From contig JAQFVV010000014.1 of NCBI GenBank assembly GCA_028023455.1, positions 5,012,280-5,076,279 of the forward strand: DNA of 64,000 bases, written 5' to 3'. The translations under genes were made by a program, and so were the position numbers. Under the pieces are notes generated by a model. It saw only the letters and a program-made list of their open reading frames with translations. It did not search any database and had not been told where the DNA came from. Source of the DNA: Epiperipatus broadwayi (Eukaryota > Onychophora > Udeonychophora > Euonychophora > Peripatidae). Shown here in pieces: positions 12,413 to 25,090 of this stretch. Position 1 is the stretch's first letter; every line of letters starts with the position of its first letter.

Positions 12413-14853
12413 TATATATATAGTGCCCGTATATTTAACACTGTGGGTTAGATATATGTTTTAAAGCATTAAAAAAAATCTTTATGTAAGATTATAAGTA
12501 AATTTCTTTATTTATTCTATTATTAAAAAAGTCTTAAGTTATATGTTTCAATATTATGAGTTAAAATAATTCAGTTAGCCTATTTAGTTAGCAGTTATTT
12601 AAAAAATTGTTCTATATTGTTTAATAGCTGCTTGAAAATATAAAAATTAATATTTCAAATAAAGAAGAGTTAATCTACAGCTTAATATGTTTCAAATAGA
12701 TGTAATAGATAAAGTAATATATAAACTAATGCAATACATAATATGCTGTCTGAAATGGTTAATTAACTTTGTTAGGACTTTTAATTGTTAATTTTTAAAA
12801 TAAATAGTTTTAAAATAATAGTTATGATTTATTAAATATCAATTTAAATGAAGGTATTTAAAACCAGAGTTTAAGGGTAGTAAGTATCACTAGTTGAGAT
12901 TAGTGTTAATTTTAAATTAGTTTTAAATATTAGTCAGTAACTAATTTATTTTCATTGCATTAAAAATGGTTATATTTAATGCGCATGTGTGTAAGAATGT
13001 GTTATGCATGCAGATGAAATATTTAAAGTTGAAAAAATTTATTAAAAGTAATTGTATTTTTTAAATTGGTACAGTCAATTAGCTTTTAATTATTAAAAAA
13101 ATAAGCTTTAAATAATACAAAGGAAAGAATGGAAAAGAGGTATGTAAACCAAAAGAATGTTCAATTTAAAAATAAATAATTTTATTAGTATTAAATAAAT
13201 AATTTATTGTAGTAATTAAGCTGTAATTAAAAAGTTCATTTTCTATCAAGATAATCACATGACTTAATTCATCTGGATTGATAGAATTCAAGATCAGATC
13301 AATTAACAAGAAAAAATACAGTAGTAATTTAAATATTATAATTAATATTGGAATATTGGTTAAAATACTGGAATGCAGTAAAAATCTGCTACATGGGTGT
13401 GTAGAAGATAAACACACACTAATATAAAATAGATACACTTAAAATATATTTACACTTCACTTCAAATCCTTACTTCAAATTTTAACTTTATGTTAGTTTT
13501 AAAGTAAAATATTTGGGTTTCATTTAACTATGTTTTAAGACAATGTTAAAATTTAAGTTTTATTTTTTATCATCTTCATGGCAGAGTAAAGAACTAGTAA
13601 GTCATCCATGTAGTATTTTATCTGTAAGCATATGTTCAACTGATTTATCAAGCAATTTAAAAAGATGCTAAAAATTCTAATGTATTTAGAAGTCATACCA
13701 GGAAAAGTATGCCATTTCCTTTTTTGCAAATATTAGCTAAATTCTGAACTTTTGCTATAAGACTATCTCCAGCAAGTTAATATTAATTATTGTTCCCAAA
13801 ATAGTCAATATAATTACATTACACTAAAATATAGTATGGAAAACTTTTTTAAAAGTATTAAGTCAATAAAAAAGCAGGGACAATTATTTAAAATTGTCTT
13901 ATAAAATTATCATAAAAGACAGGTTTATGAAAAACAACCTGTTAATTATTATAAGGAAAAGACTATATCCAAATTGTTTCCATGCTTAACATTATAAAAT
14001 AGTTTTTCATCTTGAGTTTACTTATTCATTTATTTATTTAAATATTTTTTTAATTGCTGATTGATTCAAACTTGTTGTTTTATACTTAGAAAAGAAATAA
14101 ATATAACTTAAGTTAACAGCAGTTGACTTATAATAATAAAACTTCATAAAGAGCAATTTTAAATAAAATAATTATCATTCTGTTTGTTGATTCTCTGAAG
14201 TTCATTGTCATTGAAAATATGTTTTAGAAGAAATTATTTGCTATTACAATTATTTGCCATCAATTCCTGTTATTTTACATTTGTGAAATTTCACTTCAAA
14301 CTTTTTCTCAAAACATTTCTGCGTATATACATGTCCACTCTATTTTAATTAAGGACTGTGTATGTGTGCCTATATTACTTCAAAAAAGAACAAAATGACT
14401 GAAAAGAAATAGTTTTCCTTATAAAATGAAATAAACTTTTAATATCTTGAAAAGAGTATTATAGTTATCATATATATACATTATATTCAGAATTATTATA
14501 GCTACAGATTATATATTATATTAAGATTATTATTAATTATTATATTATAAACATGTTTGTACGAACAGCATTCACAATATGGAATGGGTAAGATATACAG
14601 TAGAATGTTTTATTTATGGGTTAATTGTATTATTACAGAGTTTTCTGAATGATTATTTAAAATTATATAAATCATTGTACCCAGAGGTATAAAAATCTTT
14701 TGTATATTTATGAAATGTATTTATGAATGAAAGTAGCATAAATACCAGTATGTGTATTAGAATTTTAAATAGTTTATAAATAAAGTATTATCACCATTAT
14801 GCAATAATAGTTTTGTTGTTATACATATAATCTTAAAGTGAGTAAATGGTCAA

Positions 14854-14925
14854 GCATTGTTGGCCTAGTGGTTAGCATAGCTGCCTTCCAAGCAGCTGGC
14901 CCAGATTCACTTCCTGGTCAATGCA
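14854..14925 (+). pseudogene. tRNA-Gly(TCC)-derived SINE head / tRNA pseudogene
   Basis: The sequence closely tracks a eukaryotic tRNA-Gly: A box TGGCCTAGTGG, anticodon arm CTGCCTTCCAAGCAG (anticodon TCC), and a degraded acceptor pair GCATTG/CAATGC. The T loop is damaged (TTCACTT where TTCGANT is expected), so I call it retroposed rather than a working tRNA. It is followed by a short linker and an A12 tail. Near-perfect 13-bp duplications AAAGTGAGTRAAT at 14835-14847 and 14944-14956 bracket the unit 14848-14943. Confidence 0.75.
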
Positions 14926-15924
14926 TTTGACATATAAAAAAAAAAAGTGAGTGAATAAATTATATGACTTTTGTATGTGCATGTGAGATGAAAAATTATT
15001 CATATATTTATTATAATTATTAGTTCCATATCATTTATTATTAATAATATCGTTTTAAGGCAATTTTAAGTGAATATTATAATACTTTTATATATATTTA
15101 GCCCCTCATTGAAAAAGAGTGTGGCCCATTCATTCACCATCACTACCTGCACATAAAACCAGGTGCTTTTCATATTTTTGCCAGTCCATATTTTCTTTAT
15201 TCACTATGCTTAGAATTTCAATATTAGAGTATATTTTGGTGTATATCACCAGGCATGTTCAGTTTTACAATTCATTATTAGTTACAGTATAATTTGTTAA
15301 CTTAAAATATATTATCAGTGTCCAGCATAATTATTCCTTGCCCCAACATTGGTACTGTTAATGTTATAAGTGTCTTACATTGCATATTAACATTTATTAA
15401 GCATCTCTACACTAATTTTTCATACCATTTTTGATTAAGAAATGTGTATAATATCTCCTAGTAGCCTGGATAAAAGCATATAGGTATATTGTTTTACTTT
15501 ATGAGTAGTGGTTGGAAATAAAGATCGTATTTGATGAATAAGAGAACTATTGAGTAGTGAATATAACTTATATAATAAAATTGTAGAAAGGGTTTTAAGA
15601 AAGGTACACTAATGTACAAAGTTAGTAATATTTGTAAATGTAGTTAATATATTAGGTTAAAAGGAATAATAATTATTATTGTAAATGAACATTTTTATTA
15701 TTAATCAAATAGGTTTTTGTTTCATTGCCATTATGATATCATTGCATTAGCACTTTTATTTATAAGAAAATCTACATTAATAAAGTTTGTATTAATAAAC
15801 ATTTTTTAAGAATATATTTCAATGATCACATAGTGTTTAAACATTCACTTTGCTTAATAATTATTTAATTATTCTACCTGCATTTTTAGAAGATAAATGT
15901 TATATTATTTACTTCATTTCAAAT

Positions 15925-16010
15925 GCTCTTGTTGTGTAGTTGGTAGGATAAAAGATGACCTTACTGCGTTCTACATTATTTGATATTGCTTATTCGAATT
16001 TGCAGCAAAA
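15925..16010 (+). repeat. Possible tRNA-related SINE
   Basis: A box-like TGTGTAGTTGGTAGG is followed ~55 bp later by a B box-like TTATTCGAATTT. No clear tail or target duplication was seen. Confidence 0.3.
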
Positions 16011-16329
16011 AATATTTCTGTATTTTGTGATCAGTAAAAGCAAAATAGTTATATTTAAAAAATTGTAAAGTATTTAGAAATGTTTTTTCAAGTTACCAAT
16101 TATAAATTACTTAAGTGTTTGAGTACTCTGTTATTATGTAATTTCATTTCTACTTTTTTAAAAATACTATGATGCCAAAATAAATTAAAAGAAGTATCAA
16201 ATATTCCAAGTCTATCTTAAATGATGACCATAAATATTTTTTTTATTAAGAAGTTAAAGCATTACCATTAACATTTTGTTTCAAGTGCATTTCATTCTGA
16301 ATTTGAACTGTGAGACCAAAATATTTCAA

Positions 16330-16505
16330 ACTTGTCAAAGAACTTATATTTGAGATCAATATATTTTAAATTTGCAAAAGAATCTATATTTGAAATAAAG
16401 ATATTTTAAAATATAAGACAAGATATTTAAAATTGAAAAGAATCTATATTTGAGATAGATATATTTTAAAAATTAAGATAAAATATTTTGAATTACAAAA
16501 ACCTT
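16330..16505. repeat. Degenerate ~60-bp tandem repeat
   Basis: Three copies of a unit containing GAATCTATATTTGARATARATATATTTTAAA, near 16345, 16380 and 16440. It abuts the 3' end of the LINE. Confidence 0.5.
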
Positions 16506-16668
16506 GTATTTTAATATTTTTTTTTTTTTATTTAAAAAAACTATATTTACATTTGATTCAGTACATACATCGTAACAATCATTACTTTAAAAAATAAATT
16601 AAGTTCAAATGTATCAAGTAAATTACATTATCTCCACCTTTCATTTAATCAGTGTTCTGTAAGTGCAT

Positions 16669-17784
16669 TCAGCTCCACATTTCACACCTTGTAGGAACAT
16701 AACCACCCCATACCAATAAAAACGTTTTTCTTGGCCAAAATTTCAAACCTTTATAAAACATGTCATCCCATTCTTTTTCCATTTTTTTTTTCCAATATAT
16801 CTTCTTGTTATCAAAGATGAGAGCACACCTAGATATCCATATTGCTCTCATTACATGCACAATAACTATGGCATTATGAGGCTTGAATAAAACAATGTTT
16901 TCTTTAAATAAGAGTCTTAGATTCACAATAGGTTTATGAAAGACCATAGATCTCAAATCACTAAAGGCTGTACATTCCTCCATCAGGTGAAGAAAGGTCT
17001 CGTCGGATCTGTTACAGCATTTGCATAGAATATCCAGGCCCATTTTCAGCCTTTGGTTTAAAAAAGTGGTGGTTGGCAAAATTCCATTTATCAATCTGAA
17101 AATAAATTTCATAACAGACTGTGATGTACAAATAGATTGGAAATTTTTTAGAATTTTTTTTAATGAGGCATTGAGCCAGGAGTTTTCATTAGAAAGCTCT
17201 CTATTTTTTAGCTCTTTATATTTTAAATTATCTAAGGTCTCTAAGTTTAGATCATCCTGGATATCCCTGTATGCAATCATCATATCATCAAAACAAGACA
17301 CTCCGTCCGACCCCAGGTTAGAATCTACATTAATATTCTGTGTTAGCGGCCTGAGCGAATTATCGTCAATGATCCTTAAATAAGCTCTTGCCTTAATGAA
17401 GCTCACCAATGACTTAGGGTCAATTAAATTGAGACCCCCTTCTCCAATCGGTAGCTGCATTATTTTAGTAGGTATCAGGCTATACTTCTTACCCCAAATA
17501 TATCTTTTTGCCAATTGAATGATCTTAAGACTAGTGGCATTAAAGATTTTCATCCATGGTCCATAGTAAGAGAGCACACCAACAGCAATAGCGTTAAAAA
17601 CCTTTGCTCTGGTTGTTTCATACAATTTAAATGGGGAAAAGGCATTTATTTTAGTTTCGATGATTTTTACAACCAGTTTGTTCAAATGGGCACTCATTTT
17701 AGTTTTAGACAGATAGAGAGGCAACCCTAGAAAGGAGGAAGGCGTGCCCAAGAAGTCACATGGGATTCTCTTGGCAGTGGCCAA
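16669..17784 (-). pseudogene. LINE ORF2 part 3: thumb and C-terminal Cys motif
   Basis: 371 codons. Begins with FLGLPLYLSK, contains KRYIWGKK and LPIGEGGLNLIDP (the W..GGL.L.D block that follows the RT in L1/Tx1 LINEs), then the C-terminal CKCCNRSDETFLHLMEEC, i.e. a CX2C...HX4C motif typical of this superfamily. Ends ~150 bp before the poly(A) tail. It overlaps the RT part by 29 bp in a different frame because of a small indel near 17765, not in a homopolymer. Confidence 0.82.
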
Positions 17785-19183
17785 TTGGAAGAGCAGACGA
17801 CTTGGAAGACTGAATACATGAGCCTGTAGAGATCTGAAATTTATTTAAAATGTTAAAGATTCTATGCACACTGGCCACATTCTCGAATATAATAATAACA
17901 TCATCGACAAAGGCAGTGACATGAACAAAGGCACCAAGCTGCGGTAAGAAAATCCCATTGGTTGAGGCTTCTATTTCCTTAATCATTGGATCCAGATAAA
18001 CGGCAAAGAGGAGGGCTGCCAGAGGAGACCCCTGTGGGATCCCCCTTGATGGAACAAAGAAATTAGAACGCCTTGCAAAGTTTTTAAGCGCTATTCTCCC
18101 GTTGGTCACATAATTGTTGATTGCTGTAATTAGACTCTCCTCACCCTCCACAAGTGGTGCCAATGAATTAGACAGAAATGACCAATCAACCACATCAAAT
18201 GCAGATTTAAAGTCTATCTGTATTGCAAAGAATTGAGTTAACTTATTACACCTGGCATATCTGATTGCATCCTGGATCTTCATAATTGCATCAGTTGCTC
18301 TCTTACCTTTAATAGCGTAATGAGCCACTGAAATTCTATTTTTTATTCTATTATGCAATTTCTTCAATATAATTCTAGCAAATATTTTTGAGTCAATGTC
18401 CTCAATAGTAATATTTCTCAGGTCATTTACATATGGGATGTGTATATTCCTATTCTTTTTTATACAAAAAATTATTCTGTTATTAATCATTGGCCAATCT
18501 ATTGGTTGTGCACACAACTGATTGTAATATTTTGCAAGCACTTCAATTATCAAGTAAGATATTGATTTATAAATTCTGGCAGGTATAGAATCATGAGCAG
18601 TAACTGTGTGATTTGATAGTCTAGTTATTTCCTCACTAATATCCAGATGTGAGATATACTGCTGATCCTTGGCCACCATCATCCTTGGCCAATGGTCTGA
18701 ATTCCTTTCATCATTTCCCATAGTGTTTTGCAGATTTTTATATATGTGCTGATCCACATGCAGCCCTGACAAAACCTCTCCATTCTCAGTTTTGACACAT
18801 GTGATACCTCTAGACTGAGGCACGTACACCTTGGCATAGTTCAATGTTGGTTTTATGATGCAGGCAATATTAGGGAGTATCTTTCGCAATCTTATAGCAT
18901 ATATTTCTTCCTGCATTTTCTCATAGATGTCATTATATTCTTCCTGCAGGGAGTTGATCAATGAGCGATTATTAGATAGAGTAGTTAAAGAATGCAAGGT
19001 TTTAGCAATGTCATTTAAGCAGGATTTCATTTGGTTTTGAGATAAATCCAGTTCCATTCCAGAAGAACAGACATCAGATATAAGTTTTTTCAATCTAATC
19101 CAAGCCACAAATGGAGACAAGGCTGTTTGCTTAGTGAAGTAACAAGAAGCTACAATTAAATTCGATCTCTGATCACAGGTCAA
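17756..19183 (-). pseudogene. LINE ORF2 part 2: reverse transcriptase
   Basis: 475 codons. The linker (~180 residues) leads to RT motifs: NDLRNITIEDIDSKIFARII, then FAIQIDFKSAFDVVDW (motif A, catalytic Asp), RGIPQGSPLAALLFAVYLD (motif B) and AFVDDVIIIF (motif C, FVDD). The final codons shift frame around 17765, where 16669-17784 takes over in the original frame; the two ORF2 shifts (19205 and 17765) compensate. RT palm residues are intact. Spacing, FADD-like FVDD and no RNase H fit L1/Tx1. Confidence 0.88.
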
Positions 19184-19185
19184 AT

Positions 19186-19914
19186 TTAATGAATTACTAA
19201 TATTTTTTTTATGCTAAACTGGTAGCTACATTCTGGATCCCCATCATAGAGCCTTACCACCAACTTTACACGCAGGTGATCAGAGAAAGCAACAATTGAA
19301 GTATCAATTTCAACATCTTTTATCTTAGATCTCGAAATGAAAAACAAATCAATCAGTGATGAGTAACGACTATTAAAAAAGGTAAAGGCATTTGCTCCAT
19401 ATTTACTTTGACATGGCAGCACATCAATATCCTGCAACTTATTTTTTAGCTGAACTGGAATGTCCTGAAACGTGACATTAAAATCCCCTCCAATTATTAC
19501 TATTCCTGGACGCAGAGTCAAGTGGAACTGCATCTCTTTAATAACTTTGGGCACCTCCCTTCCTCTATTTGTCGAATAAATTGCTACAACATAGTGCATC
19601 TGTTCTTGCATTTGAAAAGAGATTACTATGTGATTGATCTGCATACTTATGATCCGCACCTTATAAATTTTAGACTTTATATTAATTAGAATGGCAACAC
19701 CTTGTGCCGGTCTAATGTTCTGCTTGTACAATAATAGACCTTTCCGTTTAATTTGATCGATAAACTGTTCAGGTGTGTTTACATTTATCTTTGTTTCTGT
19801 TAGAATAGCAATATCAAATTTTTGTGAAGCAAGATAATCAGTAAGCTTTAGTACCTTGTCATGGCTGTTGATGCCTCTAACATTAATGGTGACTATATTT
19901 AATGACTTATACAT
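19186..19914 (-). pseudogene. LINE ORF2 part 1: AP-type endonuclease
   Basis: Opens MYKSLNIVTINVRGINSHDK with the N-terminal NVRG(L)N motif, then ILTETKI (catalytic Glu), VIIGGDFNVTF (GDFN), a SLIDLFFIS(R) segment and AFSDHLRV (SDH catalytic pair). These are the ordered motifs of the exonuclease-endonuclease-phosphatase fold that nicks target DNA for target-primed reverse transcription. The frame breaks at an A8 run (T run 19203-19210), after which the RT continues in another frame. All catalytic residues I looked for are present. Confidence 0.85.
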
Positions 19915-19932
19915 AGTGCGGATCCAAAGATT

Positions 19933-21426
19933 TCATTGCCTTATACTACTATAGCCACTTTCATGACCACAATCATTCATATTAACACCAGTCTCATTAT
20001 GGTATAGATTTACTATTTCCAGTTCCATTTCATTTTGGTTTAGTTTCTCTGTTTCAAGTTCTGACTCAGTTAAAGATGGGTGCCTTCCAGGGACATTTGA
20101 CAGAAAATGTTCTATTTGCTTATTTTTTTTCTTTACTTCAGTTTTCTCTATATCAGTTATTTCAACATGCTTATTATTATCATTATTAATTATGTTGTTT
20201 TCCGTTTTCTCTATATCATTTACCTCAACGTATGTTTCTTCATTTTCCATAATTGCTGAGCTTTCATCAACTAGGCACTGCCTCTGTATTTGAGCAGGTG
20301 CAGCATTATCCGGTTCGAGATCATCGATAATTTCCTGCTCGTATATGAGTTCTTCATCAGGACTATTATTTACAACATTAGCCCAAGATTTTAATGGAGC
20401 TATGTTACAGTAGTGATTTAGACGATTGAATTTATTACATTTGACACATGGCCCAGCATCACACAGAGCTGCAATGTGACCAATACGATTACATCTAAAA
20501 CAAGCGGGTGGCCTACCTTTAATAATAATGGAGATTGGCATATGATCTTTAAAAATTTTATGTGGGATCTGTTCCCTTGAAATGCCCTTGTTCATTTTCA
20601 ACACAATTGACCATGAATTTGAGGGGATTTGAAATGCAGTTCCGGGTGTTAATAATCTTTCCATTTTATTAACTTCGGCATACGATGCCATTTCCGACTT
20701 AAAAAACTCAACATCAAAATTAGGCGGAGTATGCAAAACTTTTCCGTAAACTAGGGGTTCGGTTCTTTCGAGACGTAATATATTTTCTTATTTTGAATTT
20801 TTTTTTATCGTTGCCTCCGCTTTTTCTTTTTGATCGGTGGTAAAATACTCAATAGAAACAAAACCCCTTGCAGCAAAGAAAGCTGTATGTTTAACGGTAT
20901 TTAATAAACTATTTTGATCAAGAACCTTAAGGTATTCGTTTATATCAGGTTTATCAAGAACATGTTCACCGCTGGACTCATTAGATTGCATAATTAAACT
21001 AAAAATGGACGTACATGCCGACATACAACTAGTAAATATCCTTTTCCAGTAAGAGTTTAAGCGAATGAAGGCCCTTGATGGGGGTTGACAAGAAACGTTA
21101 TCCGCAAGCATATTATCACTAAAATCTAGATAACTTGTATCCTGTTTATCTGCATTTTCCCCCACATGTAAAGATAAATCCTCTTCCTTTGTGTCCTGGT
21201 TTTTTTCCTTGAATGCACTAATATTATTTTCTTTATCCAGTTTTCTTTTTTTATTGCGTAGCTCAAAACTTTTTACTTCGGTCGTAACGTTATTACTAAT
21301 GGCAACAGAATTCTCACATGTATTACCTCCATCTTTAGATATTATAGTTTCATCACCTTTCAAACCTTTATTTATCACCTTGTTCTTTTTTGATGACTTC
21401 TTCGTCATATTAAAAATGCACAACAA
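19933..21426 (-). pseudogene. LINE ORF1 (nucleic-acid binding), one internal stop
   Basis: A single frame of 498 codons interrupted by one TAA (20788-20790), just after an A9 run. The N-terminal part begins MTKKSSKKNK at codon ~6 and is Lys/Glu/Ser-rich. After the stop it continues with a segment containing NSWSIVLKMNKGISREQIPH and then CFRCNRIGHIAALC followed by CVKCNKFNRLNHYC, i.e. one CX2CX4HX4C knuckle and a second Cys/His unit. The C-terminal ~150 residues are acidic with repeated DIEKTE motifs (ND/TDIEKTE appears twice). Known: Tx1-clade ORF1 proteins carry CCHC knuckles and coat the template RNA. The stop means the copy is probably non-autonomous. Confidence 0.8.
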
Positions 21427-21498
21427 TTACCAACCTGGACAACTTCAGGGAAGAAACGAAAGCAAACAGGCGGACGCCATTACTTACCGGAAGTTGAT
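21427..21498 (-). promoter_or_regulatory. LINE 5' leader with ETS- and YY1-like words
   Basis: Plus-strand reading CGCCATTACTTACCGGAAGT near 21475-21494 joins a YY1-type GCCAT core and an ETS-type CCGGAAGT. Human L1 is known to use a YY1 site near its start; here the parallel is inferred from the words only. Confidence 0.4.
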
Positions 21499-22884
21499 AT
21501 AATTTTATTTGGCTGTGGTATTGTCTACAAGAGGACTCAATCTGGTGTTCTAAAAATCCATGTTATATGTACCTGTTTATGCAATCTTTGATTGCTAACC
21601 AATGTCTCTTTATTTGGGTTGCCATATATAAATATTGTAACCTGGAAAAGCAGTGGTCTGATAAGTTGAAGAGCAGCAGAGAATGCAAATCTAATCATGG
21701 ATAAGTTTCATCAAAACATTTAATTTTAAAATACTCTCAAAATCTCAGGTTATTTTATGCTGTAATATGATTAATAACAACAATAATAATAACTTATCTT
21801 AAAATAATCTTGGTAGGTTACTATCATGAGTTTGAAACATCTTTTCTCTGGGTGTATATTATAGACTTAAATGACTTTATTCTTGGAATTTTGTGCTTTA
21901 ATTAAAAATGAAGAACTGAGGATATCAATATTGAAATTATTATCAGTTTATCATATGAAATATTCTTTAAAAGCATTGTAATTGTATTCATGTATAAAAT
22001 AAAATTATTTAGGTAGTATGTAAATGCACCCAAGTCTATAATTTTAAATATAACTAGTTGAAATAATGCAGCTTGTAATAATGACACATTTTATGCTACC
22101 AATAACATTATAAGATATACATAAAATAAATAGAAATTAATAATGCCTATGCCTCATCATAATGAGATGACATGGATAATCAAACCAAATTAATAAGAAT
22201 AATATGTGACCATTGAGATGTACTTTTTTATAATGGTGAATAATAAAACTTTACTATTATGAGATTTTCTGGTTAATGAATGTAATAGTAATGACAAGAA
22301 AAATAGAAGTTATTTTAATAAAAACAAAACATTTATTTATAATATAAATAAAAATAACATTTATTACAATAAAATATATTAATTTAATTTAACAAAATGA
22401 AATGGTATTTCATAACTTTTCCCTAACTATGCAAATATTAGAAAGGTACAAGTGAGTGGAATTCATATAAATAAAAAGTTGGGAAAACAGTATTATAATT
22501 TATTCTAAGTGCTAGGAATGCTAAATAAGAAAAGCTTCAGTGTAGACATATCTTATAACTTGAGCTAAATACTTTCAATATTTTGATTATGATATCATAT
22601 TCATAGGAAGATGTGGGTATAAATAGAATGTAAATTTATGTAAATTTATCCAAATAAATTAGATAGCTCACTTTTTAGAGAGGGGAAACAGGATTTCTTT
22701 TTATTTATGAAGTTCAAGTTATTGGTAATGTTTATCATACAGTGTCCAGATTAATTATTCAAATTAATGTAAAATATTAAATGTAGACAATATAGGTTTA
22801 TGCCTCAAAAAATTGCCATTGTGATAAAGAAGTAAATTTTTACATGGATATACAAAATGTTTTTACTCAAACTAAACAACATTT

Positions 22885-23160
22885 TAAAATTGTCATGGGA
22901 AACTTTAATGCTCTAGAATTAGTAAATAAATAAAAGATGAAAGTGCTGTAAATTTGATTATGAGAGTAGAAATGAGGAAAGACATAGACTTGTGGAGTAC
23001 TGTACATTATGAATTTTGAGAAAAATTGTAATTGGAAATGGATGCATTTAAATAAAGGTACAGCAGAATTGGATTATATTTTGTCTAAATAAAAATATGT
23101 ATTTCAAGACTGTAAATTTCTTATCAGATTCACATAGAAAGTGGTTTTCAATTAGTGAAA
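22885..23160 (+). pseudogene. RTE-type LINE endonuclease relic
   Basis: Decayed plus-strand reading with HFKIVMGNFNAL (cf. MGDFNA), and downstream NWKWMHLNKGTAELDYILSK (cf. W.HP.G....IDYIL), then FLSDSHRKW (SDHR). Motif order fits the endonuclease of RTE-clade LINEs; the catalytic Asp of GDFN is replaced by Asn and stops are frequent. Confidence 0.6.
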
Positions 23161-23719
23161 TGCAACATATGTGTTATTGAAAAACTAGAGAGATAGAAAC
23201 TATTAAAATTGATAATGTTAAGAGTTGATATTTTTAATTTTTAGAAACATTCCAATGAATTTAAATTAAAACTACAGCATTTTAAAATATTAACAGGCAT
23301 TGAGAAAGATTTAAATTTGATTGAAGTCAATAAAAATATGACTGATATTCTATTATCAACTTTAAGATAGCTGGTATAAAAAAGCAAGAATTTACCAGTT
23401 AATTTTCTATTGAGACAAGTCAATAGATAAAGAAAAGAATAGATATGAATATAAGCAAATACAATTGTGAGCTAGCAAAGAAAATTACAAAATGAAGTAA
23501 AAGTCTCAAAAGTATAAAACAAAATATTGGTATTGGAAAGACAATTATTTCTGCATTAAAAAGAAAAGTTCTATAAAGAATTATATAATAATAAAGAACA
23601 AGAAAATAAAATATCCTCTATAGTTTAATACATTTTCTGAACTGTTCAACATTTTAAATGAAGAAGGGAAAGCATGCTATAGGTAAAGAAAAAAAATTGG
23701 CAAAGGGAACCTCATAGAT

Positions 23720-24060
23720 AAATATATAAAATTTCTACTGACCGTTACCTTTGGCAGGAAGTCACAGTTAGCTACAGCGTTACCTTAAAATTCAATACTC
23801 AAGAATCTAAGTGTCCAGGTTCGATGCCTATGTTACTAATATTACTGATCAGGCAAGCAACACCTGAAGAAAAGAGAAAAATAATACCTCTCAAAACATT
23901 GTGCACAAATACTAACCTGTATGCTATTACAGTTAACTGAATGTATTTGAAATGTTTAAATAAAGTTAATTTTTTCTAAAAACATGCAATACTCATATTA
24001 TGTAAATAGTCCAATATATAATACAACTAAAACACCATCATCACAAACCTTCAGAAAAAC
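23720..24060 (+). repeat. tRNA-related SINE, copy 1
   Basis: Contains a good B box (CCAGGTTCGATGCC, ~23816-23829), then a body TGATCAGGCAAGCAACACCTGAAGAA and tail region TGAATGTATTTGAAA. The same unit, more worn, is at 24750-25090 in the same orientation. Confidence 0.6.
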
Positions 24061-24117
24061 ATAGTATATATCGAATATCTAAATGATAAAGCTATATTAG
24101 ATGATTGGAAAATGCAG

Positions 24118-24600
24118 TAGTAATATTGCCATTTAAGAAAGGTGATAAAGAAGATATTAAAAATTCCAGACCAATTTGTCCTTTATCAGATCTATACAAT
24201 CTATATCAAGATAATTACAATACATTAATAATATAACCAACTTAAAGAATAAGCTAGATTTAAAAGTGAATATCACATCCAAATATTGAGAAAAGGTTTA
24301 GATAAGAACAATAAATATAAGTTACCATTATTTCAATTTGTAGATTATGAAAAGATATTTGATTTCATAACCAATTTCTATAATGGATCATCAATATATA
24401 GACTGGAATAACATATTCTGAAGACAGTAGTGATTAGATCACATTATGGTACTAAGAAAATTAACATCAAGAAAAATGAACAGTAGGGAGATTTTGTATC
24501 TCCAAAATATTTTACAACAAGTATTTTGTGAATTAAAATGTGAAACTAAAGGAGTAAAAATAAATGAAGATCATGTATTTAGAACATATGCTTGATTAGG
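24118..24600 (+). pseudogene. RTE-type LINE reverse transcriptase relic
   Basis: Fragments in order across frames: VILPFKKGDKEDIKNSRPIC, FVDYEKIFDF (motif A), GDFVSPKYFTTSIF (motif B), and GVKINEDHVFRTYA just before the expected FADD. This is the RTE signature (KGDK..I.NYRPI, FIDYEKAFD, GD.ISPKLF). Many stops and indels; the FADD motif itself is lost. Probably one element with 22885-23160, with a SINE-like unit inserted between. Confidence 0.7.
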
Positions 24601-24749
24601 AAAAAACAAAAATATTGAATAGAAACCAAAAGCATAAAAAAAAATGTAAAGCTACTGCTCAAATGGCAATGGCAGACAATCCCAGAGATCAACCTAAAGT
24701 GATAAGTCAATATTTAAAAACCCTTCATTAACCACATCTTCACAAAGAA

Positions 24750-25090
24750 TCCTTATAGAAAACTATATAAAATTTTTACTAATTATTGCCTTTGATATTA
24801 TGATTTAATTGATTTAAGTATTGACTTATATTTAATATTCACAAATCTAAAGGGTCTACATTCAATTCTCTTTTTAATACTATCACTGGTCAGGCCAGTA
24901 ACATCCAAAGAAGAAAGAAGAAGAATACCAATAAAAGTGTTGTGTTATATATTAATCTGTATGTTATAGTAATCACTTGAATGTATTTGAAAATTTTAAA
25001 CAATTTGAATTTGTAAAACAATATTAGATGATGGAAATAGTTCAATAAATAATTATATCTACAATACCATCATCACAAACTTTCAAAGAA
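24750..25090 (+). repeat. tRNA-related SINE, copy 2
   Basis: Direct copy of 23720-24060: ATATAAAATTTYTACT, CACTGGTCAGGCCAGTAACATC, TTGAATGTATTTGAAA, ACCATCATCACAAAC. The B box is degraded (GGTCTACATTCAATTC). The two copies flank the RTE RT relic. Confidence 0.6.

Larger units (their letters stand above)
16517..21498 (-). mobile_element. Tx1/L1-like non-LTR retrotransposon, near full length
   Basis: On the minus strand: a GC-richer 5' leader (21427-21498), ORF1 with two Cys/His knuckles, ORF2 with apurinic-type endonuclease, RT and a C-terminal Cys-rich motif, a short 3' UTR, and a 13-base A tail (T run 16517-16529). The order is that of L1/Tx1 superfamily LINEs; ORF1 zinc knuckles and the YIWGKK...GGLNLIDP post-RT block favour Tx1. 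It has one in-frame stop in ORF1 and two compensating frameshifts in ORF2, and is otherwise open, so it is relatively young. I could not see a convincing target-site duplication. Confidence 0.85.

Noticed and set aside
13166-13438. 90-codon hydrophobic minus-strand ORF
   Set aside because: Composition is that of random A+T-rich DNA; no motif and no conservation evidence in the window.
14854-14925. Functional tRNA-Gly gene
   Set aside because: T loop and stem damage, A tail and flanking duplications show retroposition.
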